A stretch of DNA of 64,000 nucleotides from JAGIBJ01 sp032119795 (lineage in GTDB: Bacteria; Actinomycetota; Thermoleophilia; Solirubrobacterales; Solirubrobacteraceae), in NCBI GenBank assembly GCA_032119795.1, contig JAUMFO010000013.1:62001-126000 (forward strand), read 5' to 3'. The position numbers and the translations under genes were made by a program. Below, in pieces: positions 59,057 through 64,000 of the stretch. A model generated the notes under the pieces. That model was not told where the DNA came from, did not search any database, and saw only the letters and a list, made by a program, of their open reading frames with translations. Position 1 is the stretch's first letter, and each line of letters begins with the position of its first letter.

Positions 59057-60295
59057 TTAGGCAGCAGCGCCAACAAACCCTGCTGCTTCCTGGAGAGCCT
59101 CGACCTTGTTGAGGGCCTCCCAGGTGAAGTCGGGGTCGTTGCGGCCGAAGTGGCCGTAGGCAGCCGTCTTCTGGAAGATCGGGCGGAAGAGGTCGAGCTC
59201 CTGGCGGAAGGCGCCGGGGCGAAGGTCGAAGACCGAGCGGACGGCCTCTTCGATCTTGTTGCGGGCGATCTTCTCGGTGCCGAACGTCTCGACGTAGATC
59301 GAGACGGGGTGCGCGACGCCGATGGCGTAGGCAACCTGCACCTCGGCGCGGTCGGCGAGGCCGGCGGCGACGACGTTCTTGGCGACCCAGCGCGTGGCGT
59401 AGGCGGCCGAGCGGTCGACCTTGGAGGAGTCCTTGCCGGAGAAGGCGCCGCCGCCGTGGCGAGCGAAGCCGCCGTAGGTGTCGACGATGATCTTGCGGCC
59501 GGTGAGGCCGGTGTCGCCGACGGGGCCGCCGATGACGAAGCGGCCGGTCGGGTTCACGAGGAACTCGGCGAAGAGCTTGTTCTCGTCGTAGAGGCCTTCG
59601 GGGAGGACCGGCTTGACGACGGCTTCCCAGAGGTCGTTCTTGACCTTCTTCTGGTCGTCGCTGATCGTGTCGGTGTGCTGCGTGGAGATCAGCAGCTTCT
59701 CGATCGCGACCGGCTTGCCGTCGCGGTAGCGGACGGAGGCCTGCGTCTTGGCGTCGGGGCGCAGGTAGGGGATCTCGCCCGACTTGCGGACCTCGGCGAG
59801 CTTCTGCGCCAGGCGGTGGGCCGTCTGGATCGGGAGCGGCATGTACTCGGGGGTCTCGTTCGACGCGTAGCCGAACATCATCCCCTGGTCGCCAGCGCCT
59901 TCGAGGTCGATCGCGTCGCCGGAGCCACCCTTGGCCTCGAGCGCCTCGTCGACGCCCTGGGCGATGTCGTCGGACTGCGGGTCGATCGCGTTGAGGACGG
60001 CGACCGAGTTGTGGGCGAAGCCCTCCTGGCCGTCGGTGTAGCCGATGTTCTCGATCGTCTTGCGGGCGATCGCCTGGATGTCGACGTAGGAGTCGGTGCG
60101 GATCTCACCGGAGACGACGGCGAGGCCGGTGTTGACGAGCACCTCGCAGGCCACACGGGCCTTCTTCGGGTTGCTGTCGGCGGCGAGGATCGCGTCAAGC
60201 ACGCCGTCGGAGATCTGGTCGGCGACCTTGTCCGGGTGACCTTCGGTCACAGACTCGGAGGTGAAGAGATACTCGTTGTCGGCGTACTGGCTCAT
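59057..60295 (-). CDS. metK: S-adenosylmethionine synthetase
   Basis: 412 residues. Makes SAM from methionine and ATP. Motifs: TSESVTEGHPDKVADQISD, EGAGDQGMMFGYA, VDTYGGFARHGGGAFSGKD and SKVDRSAAYATRWVAKN. The ATG at 60295 (SQYADNEYLF) is chosen over an in-frame codon at 60346 outside the family. Two tandem hairpins follow it. SAM supplies the rRNA and small-molecule methyltransferases in this window. The upstream 203 bases show no SAM-riboswitch pattern. Confidence 0.97.
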   Translation of the reverse strand: MSQYADNEYLFTSESVTEGHPDKVADQISDGVLDAILAADSNPKKARVACEVLVNTGLAVVSGEIRTDSYVDIQAIARKTIENIGYTDGQEGFAHNSVAVLNAIDPQSDDIAQGVDEALEAKGGSGDAIDLEGAGDQGMMFGYASNETPEYMPLPIQTAHRLAQKLAEVRKSGEIPYLRPDAKTQASVRYRDGKPVAIEKLLISTQHTDTISDDQKKVKNDLWEAVVKPVLPEGLYDENKLFAEFLVNPTGRFVIGGPVGDTGLTGRKIIVDTYGGFARHGGGAFSGKDSSKVDRSAAYATRWVAKNVVAAGLADRAEVQVAYAIGVAHPVSIYVETFGTEKIARNKIEEAVRSVFDLRPGAFRQELDLFRPIFQKTAAYGHFGRNDPDFTWEALNKVEALQEAAGFVGAAA

Positions 60296-60395
60296 GACGA
60301 TGCACCCTACCGAGCCTGAGCCACAATCGCCATGTGACCTTGACAATCTCGTGTAAAGGCTGGATGTTTCACGGGTTTAGGGGCGCCGCCGGGCC

Positions 60396-60434
60396 GGTCG
60401 AAATGGAGGACGTTTTCCGCCCTTGGTTTCGACC
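60396..60434. repeat. Inverted repeats between NlpC/P60 gene and metK
   Basis: GGTCGAAA (60396-60403) and TTTCGACC (60427-60434) form an 8-base pair; overlapping its right arm, TTGGT-TTCG-ACCAA (60423-60436) is an alternative UUCG hairpin. Probably the transcription end of the NlpC/P60 gene, or leader folding before metK. Confidence 0.35.
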
Positions 60435-60498
60435 AACCTCGGCACACACGGGGCGCCACAGCGCCCGGTCCCACTGCCGCCAGGCAGCCCAGGCGCCC

Positions 60499-61326
60499 TC
60501 AGCGCGACGAGATCCGTCGCGCCCCGACGTAGTGCTGGGCCCAGTAGCCGCTGGCGATGTCGTGCTCGACCACGCCGCTGCTGCTGGTGGCGGAGATCGC
60601 GGTCGTTCGGGTGGCCACGATGCCGACGTGTGAGGCACCCGGCCCAGCCGCGTCGAAGAAGACCAGATCACCCGGGCGGATCGCGCCCCTGGCTACCGCC
60701 GTCCCGCGTCGGTACATCTCGAAGCTGCGGCGGGGCAACTTGAGGCCAGCGCGCTTGAACGCCCATTGCACCAAGCCCGAGCAGTCGAACCCGGCGGTCG
60801 TGGTCCCCGCCGCGAGGTAAGGCGCGCCGATCCCGGTGCGGCTGATGCGCAGCGCTTCGGCCCCGAGCACGCTCGCGGACTTCGGAGTCTTCCGCTTCGC
60901 CGCGCGCGCCGCCCAAAGCTGCGCCTCGAACCGGTCGGCCACCTTGAGCTTCATGCGGCGCAGCGTCTCGACGTTCGCCGCGCCGGTCACTGCCAGCCCG
61001 CGCTTGCGCTGGTAGCGGCGCGCGGCCGTCACGGTGTCTGAGCCCCAGATGCCGTCGGCCTTCACCGGCAGGCGCCGCTGGACGCTCTTCGTCTGCGTCA
61101 CCGTCAGGAACAGCTGCTGGCGACGCAGCGCGCGGGCGACGTCGCCCGGGGCCGCAGCTGCCGCCGCTGCAGCGCGCTCGGCGACCGCGGCGTCGACGTC
61201 AACCGCGAGCGCGGCGACCGGCTCGAACGGGGTCGTTGGCTCAGCCTGCACGCCCGCCGCGGGTTGCGCTGCACCGAGGCAGCTGGCCAGGAAGGCGAGG
61301 ACGGCGAGTCGTCGGAGATGGAGCAT
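60499..61326 (-). CDS. Secreted NlpC/P60 peptidoglycan hydrolase with PG-binding domain
   Basis: 275 residues. A signal peptide (HLRRLAVLAFLASCLGAAQ) and an Ala-rich linker are followed by a PG_binding_1 domain (VQRRLPVKADGIWGSDTVTA, about 80-130) and an NlpC/P60 peptidase (about 150-275). Catalytic Cys is in GFDCSGLVQWAF, His in ASHVGIVAT, and a third polar residue likely in VEHDI. It would cut stem peptides in the cell wall. ATG at 61326. No c-di-AMP riboswitch-like element is visible in the 141 bases upstream. Confidence 0.92.
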   Translation of the reverse strand: MLHLRRLAVLAFLASCLGAAQPAAGVQAEPTTPFEPVAALAVDVDAAVAERAAAAAAAAPGDVARALRRQQLFLTVTQTKSVQRRLPVKADGIWGSDTVTAARRYQRKRGLAVTGAANVETLRRMKLKVADRFEAQLWAARAAKRKTPKSASVLGAEALRISRTGIGAPYLAAGTTTAGFDCSGLVQWAFKRAGLKLPRRSFEMYRRGTAVARGAIRPGDLVFFDAAGPGASHVGIVATRTTAISATSSSGVVEHDIASGYWAQHYVGARRISSR

Positions 61327-61467
61327 GTGCTGGCCGCCGTTGGCCGGGGACAGGGAAACGGCGGGGCGATCACGCTAACAACGTCTCGGGCGCACGCCGG
61401 TCGATCTGGTGCAGACGCGCCACGCGGCGGAGCGCGACGGGACGCTCGGCTCCCTGCCGCTCAGCGC

Positions 61468-62685
61468 TCAGCCACCGAACTCGTCTGGGCTGCCCGGGCA
61501 CTGCTCCGCCGGCAGGCCGGCAAAGCCGCAGACGAACGGGCGTGCGGCGCCGGCGCGATCAGCCAGGGCGCTGTCGAAGCCGTCGTCCTCGTCGCTGGCT
61601 GGCGGCGCAGGCGGCGTGAGGAGGTAGAGGATCAGTGGGGTCGCCGTGGCGGTGAGTCGCTCGCGGAGCGCGATCCCGCGTCGACGCTGCGCGACCGGGC
61701 GGCCGCTGAGGCCAGTCCGTCCCGAGATCATCACGCCCGTCTCCGTCGACCACGTCGGAGACGGAGCGACCGCTGCCGCAAATCCTGTCTCGATCTCGCC
61801 GTTGCCTTGCGTGAGGTCGCGGTAGGAGTGAATCGACCACACGGAGGGCGTCAGACCGCCAGCGCCGTCGACGAACGCGTCCCGGAGCGAGAGCAGCGTC
61901 GGGAGGTCCTGATCACTGAACTCGCCCGCGAGCGCGCGCTCGGCGCCGACGATGCCCGCCACCACGCTCCAGTACTTGCCGGCCCGCCGCGCGGCCACCC
62001 GGCGGCCGTAGGCGGGCTGCAGGGTGAACATCGGGTGGTCGGGCTCATTCCAAGCCGCGAACGTCAACTCGGCCTCAGGGGCGAGCTTCACCAGTTCGTC
62101 GTGCAACTCGCCGAACAGCGCCTCGTAGAGCGGGATACTCGGGTACTCGCAAGACTCCAGCGCCTCGCCCTGCTTCAGCTCGGCGCGCGACCGCGGCCGC
62201 TCGTCGCCCTTGGATGGGCAGCGGGTGAAGTCGTGAGAGCGGATCGACACGATCCCCTTGGCGCCCGTGGAGTTGAGCAGGTTCGCGAAGGCGGTCAGCT
62301 CGGCGTACTCGTCGCCGCCAGGAGCCGAGCGGCGCCGCATCACGTCGATCGGGAGCTGCGTCCGCAGGATCGGGGTGGCGCCGCCAATCGCCTTGAAGCA
62401 GTCGAAGGCGGCCACGAAGACGGCCTGCTCGACCGGATTCTGCGCCAGCCGGGCTGGCCGCGGAATACCGAGGCCGAGCGGGCGACTCGTCCCGTCCGCT
62501 GGCGGCGTGCAGGCCGTCGGGAACTGCACCTGAGCGGGGGCGGGCGTCGTCGGCGGAGTCGACGGGCTCGTCGGCGACGACGCCGTGGGTACCGCAGCCG
62601 GCCGGGAGTCCTCGCCTCGGGCAACGAGCCAAACCAGGATGGCAACGGCGGCCAGGGCGAAGGCCCCGGCGAGGAGTCGCCACAT
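61468..62685 (-). CDS. Membrane-anchored glycoside hydrolase-like protein
   Basis: 405 residues: an N-terminal membrane helix (WRLLAGAFALAAVAILVWLV), a Ser/Thr/Pro-rich linker, then a TIM-barrel-like domain. FAAWNEPDHPMF has the NEP acid/base motif and TWSTETGVM a Glu in the usual nucleophile place of clan GH-A enzymes (GH5/GH39-like). Two Cys near the end (RPFVCGFAGLPAEQC) may bridge. The frame is open to an ATG at 62784, but that overlaps the divergent gene's ATG; the ATG at 62685, right before the anchor, is preferred. Substrate unknown. Confidence 0.72.
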   Translation of the reverse strand: MWRLLAGAFALAAVAILVWLVARGEDSRPAAVPTASSPTSPSTPPTTPAPAQVQFPTACTPPADGTSRPLGLGIPRPARLAQNPVEQAVFVAAFDCFKAIGGATPILRTQLPIDVMRRRSAPGGDEYAELTAFANLLNSTGAKGIVSIRSHDFTRCPSKGDERPRSRAELKQGEALESCEYPSIPLYEALFGELHDELVKLAPEAELTFAAWNEPDHPMFTLQPAYGRRVAARRAGKYWSVVAGIVGAERALAGEFSDQDLPTLLSLRDAFVDGAGGLTPSVWSIHSYRDLTQGNGEIETGFAAAVAPSPTWSTETGVMISGRTGLSGRPVAQRRRGIALRERLTATATPLILYLLTPPAPPASDEDDGFDSALADRAGAARPFVCGFAGLPAEQCPGSPDEFGG

Positions 62686-62782
62686 ACGCGTGCGGGGGAA
62701 CACGCCGGTCAGCTTTCCACACCAGGGGCATGCGGCAGGTGTGATCGCCCGCTGCGCCGCGTTGCGCGGTACGTTGCCGCTC

Positions 62783-63286
62783 ATGGATCTGCATGACGGC
62801 GAGACGATTCTGTTCCAAGGACACCCGTCCTGGCGGGCGGCGCTGCTGTTCTTCGCTCAGGGCCTCCTCGGCGCTGCCGCCGCCGGTGCGATCGCCTGGC
62901 TGATCTGGGGCCAGTGGACGGGCATCCTCATCGGGATCGTGATCTTCGCGCTTGTCGTGCTGGCCGGACTCGTCATCCGCCAGGCGACGGAGTACGTCAT
63001 CACCGACGAGCGCCTGCACATCCGAACCGGACTGGTGTCCCGCAAAATCCAGGAGACGCGCCTCTCCCGCGTGCAGGATGTGACGGTGACGCAGACGGCG
63101 TTCGCTCGCCTGCTGGGCATCGGCCGTGCGGACTTCGACACCGCAGCCGCAGACAGCGCCAACGACTTCGTGTTCGCCGGGATCGAGAACCCCGACCAGG
63201 TTCGCGCCGCCGTCGACTCGGCCCACCGGCTCTCTGAGCAGCGACTGGCCGGGGGCTCGCCGCCCACCGACCCGGCTGGGCTTTAG
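62783..63286 (+). CDS. PH-domain (bPH2/YdbS-like) membrane protein
   Basis: 167 residues. Two adjacent membrane helices (LLFFAQGLLGAAAAGAIAWL and GILIGIVIFALVVLAGLVI) are followed by a bacterial PH domain: YVITDERLHIRTGLVSRKIQ, TRLSRVQDVTVTQ, RLLGIGRADFDTAAADS. Such proteins sit at the inner membrane with the PH domain inside; the role is unknown. ATG at 62783 (DLHDGETILFQGHP) matches the family start. It converges on der with a shared hairpin. Confidence 0.88.
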   Translation: MDLHDGETILFQGHPSWRAALLFFAQGLLGAAAAGAIAWLIWGQWTGILIGIVIFALVVLAGLVIRQATEYVITDERLHIRTGLVSRKIQETRLSRVQDVTVTQTAFARLLGIGRADFDTAAADSANDFVFAGIENPDQVRAAVDSAHRLSEQRLAGGSPPTDPAGL

Positions 63287-63297
63287 TCCCGCACGCT

Positions 63298-63318
63298 CGG
63301 GCCGCTGCGCGCGGCCCG
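63298..63318. terminator. Hairpin between convergent PH-domain gene and der
   Basis: CGGGCCGC and GCGGCCCG around TGCGC, 12 bases after the PH-domain stop and 8 bases from the der stop. It probably serves both directions. The stem is identical to the one at 23880-23900. Confidence 0.55.
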
Positions 63319-63325
63319 CAGGCGA

Positions 63326-64000
63326 CTAGCCCTCGTCGGTGACGCCGGGCGGCGAGCCGAGGAGGTCTTCCTCGTCGCCCTCGCCCGTGTCGGCGAAGTA
63401 CTCGGTGTCGATCTCCACGTCGCCGTCGTCGTCGAGCAGGTCGTCGCCCTCGAGTTCATGCTCGCTCACCGGCAGATCGGCGTAGGCGTCGTCGGTGCCC
63501 TCCGTGAACTCGAGGTCGTCGGCCTCCCAGCCTTCGGCGTCGCGCTCGGCCCACGTCTCTTCCGACGTCGGGTTTGCCTCGTCGACGCGGCGTGCACGAC
63601 GCTCCGCCATCTCGCTCCCGCGGCGGCGGGTGCCGCGCTCCACGAGATCCATGATCACCGGCACGCCGGCGAGGCCGAAGCGCTCACGCAGGCGGTTCTC
63701 CAGGAAGTAGGCGTAGTCGCGGGTGATCAGCTTGCGGCTGTTGACCTGGATCGAGAAGCGCGGCGGGCGCGTCTCGATCTGGGCGCCGTAGATCAGCTTG
63801 AGGCGCTTGCCGCGGACGAGCGGCGGCTGGCGGATCTGCGTGACCTCACCAAGCCAGCGGTTGAACGCCGGCGTCGGGACGCGGTTGTGGACGCGGTCGC
63901 CGAGCGACATCGCCTCGCGGATCAGGCGGTCGACGTGGCGGCCCGTCAATGCCGAGGCGGTGAGTACCGGCGGGCGCTGGCGCAGCTTGCTGGCGACGAA
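63326..64000 (-). CDS. der: GTPase Der (EngA), C-terminal part (cut by window edge)
   Basis: The 5' end is beyond the right edge; 224 residues are visible. It opens inside the second GTPase domain (KLRQRPPVLTASALTGRHVD, the SALTG G5 motif), then the KH-like domain with RVPTPAFNRWLGEV and LKLIYGAQIETRPPRFSIQV, and NRLRERFGLAGVPVIM. Der is essential for 50S assembly. Oddity: after the KH domain it has about 95 extra residues, very acidic (DDLLDDDGDVEIDTEYFADT), where other Der proteins have a short, usually basic tail. Confidence 0.93.
   Translation of the reverse strand, partial: FVASKLRQRPPVLTASALTGRHVDRLIREAMSLGDRVHNRVPTPAFNRWLGEVTQIRQPPLVRGKRLKLIYGAQIETRPPRFSIQVNSRKLITRDYAYFLENRLRERFGLAGVPVIMDLVERGTRRRGSEMAERRARRVDEANPTSEETWAERDAEGWEADDLEFTEGTDDAYADLPVSEHELEGDDLLDDDGDVEIDTEYFADTGEGDEEDLLGSPPGVTDEG

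Noticed and set aside
60296..60498. Possible SAM riboswitch before metK
   Set aside because: The region has inverted repeats, but no arrangement resembling SAM-I, SAM-II or SAM-IV cores. The hairpins fit the end of the upstream NlpC/P60 gene equally well.
61327..61467. Possible c-di-AMP (ydaO-type) riboswitch before the NlpC/P60 gene
   Set aside because: Such riboswitches often precede wall hydrolases in Actinomycetota, but the conserved segments could not be found in these 141 bases.

Overview
The window is a GC-rich, gene-dense stretch of a bacterial chromosome. It holds 59 protein-coding genes or gene ends, no RNA genes, and no gap above about 280 bases. GC content, frequent GTG starts, many 4-base ATGA/GTGA overlaps, a SepIVA-like coiled-coil protein beside coaD, and abundant secreted RTX-type calcium-binding proteins point to Actinomycetota. 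My inference is class Thermoleophilia (Solirubrobacterales-like); no rRNA is present to confirm it. Both ends cut genes: ffh at the left edge and der at the right edge.

The left half (1-29650) carries on the minus strand the ancient neighbourhood rpmB, fakA-like, recG, rsmD, coaD, sepIVA-like, yceD (DUF177), rpmF, plsX, acpP, rnc, smc, ftsY, ffh (ribosomal proteins, phospholipid/acyl-carrier synthesis, RNA processing, chromosome condensation and SRP targeting). Lineage-specific genes break it in three places. (1) Between smc and ftsY sit P450, nitronate monooxygenase-like, P450, TetR and macrolide-type glycosyltransferase genes plus a GNAT gene. (2) Between rpmF and yceD sit a GNAT gene and an AMP-forming acyl-CoA synthetase, and a paralogous synthetase lies directly upstream of yceD. 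(3) Between that synthetase and sepIVA sit a secreted RTX/PASTA-like protein, a secreted beta-propeller-like protein sharing its C-terminal domain, and an unknown protein.

The middle (29719-46349) starts with a riboflavin operon ribD-ribE-ribBA-ribH. Then comes an envelope-glycan locus: two polytopic glycosyltransferases on minus; GT2 transferase, methyltransferase, flippase-like protein and lipoprotein on plus. It is followed by a tandem pair of secreted RTX proteins, a small AT-richer membrane-protein gene, and an ECF sigma factor overlapping a membrane-anchored partner. The sigma gene has a textbook ECF promoter (GGAAC, 16 bp, CGTT) directly in front of it, suggesting autoregulation.

The right part (46486-64000) is mostly minus strand. 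It has rpe, a PAS-PAS-GGDEF-EAL cyclic-di-GMP protein (plus strand), a zinc ribbon and HAD hydrolase pair, the translation/replication-restart block rsmB-fmt-def-priA, a MacB/FtsX-type ABC exporter, metK, a secreted NlpC/P60 hydrolase, a membrane-anchored glycosidase-like protein, a PH-domain membrane protein and the 3' part of der.

The most interesting points are the P450 cassette inside the smc-ftsY junction, the secreted RTX/propeller proteins with shared Cys-containing modules, an RNase III lacking several classical acidic active-site residues, an acidic insertion in the SMC head, the ECF sigma factor with an unusual partner, and a very palindrome-rich divergent region at 19930-20142.
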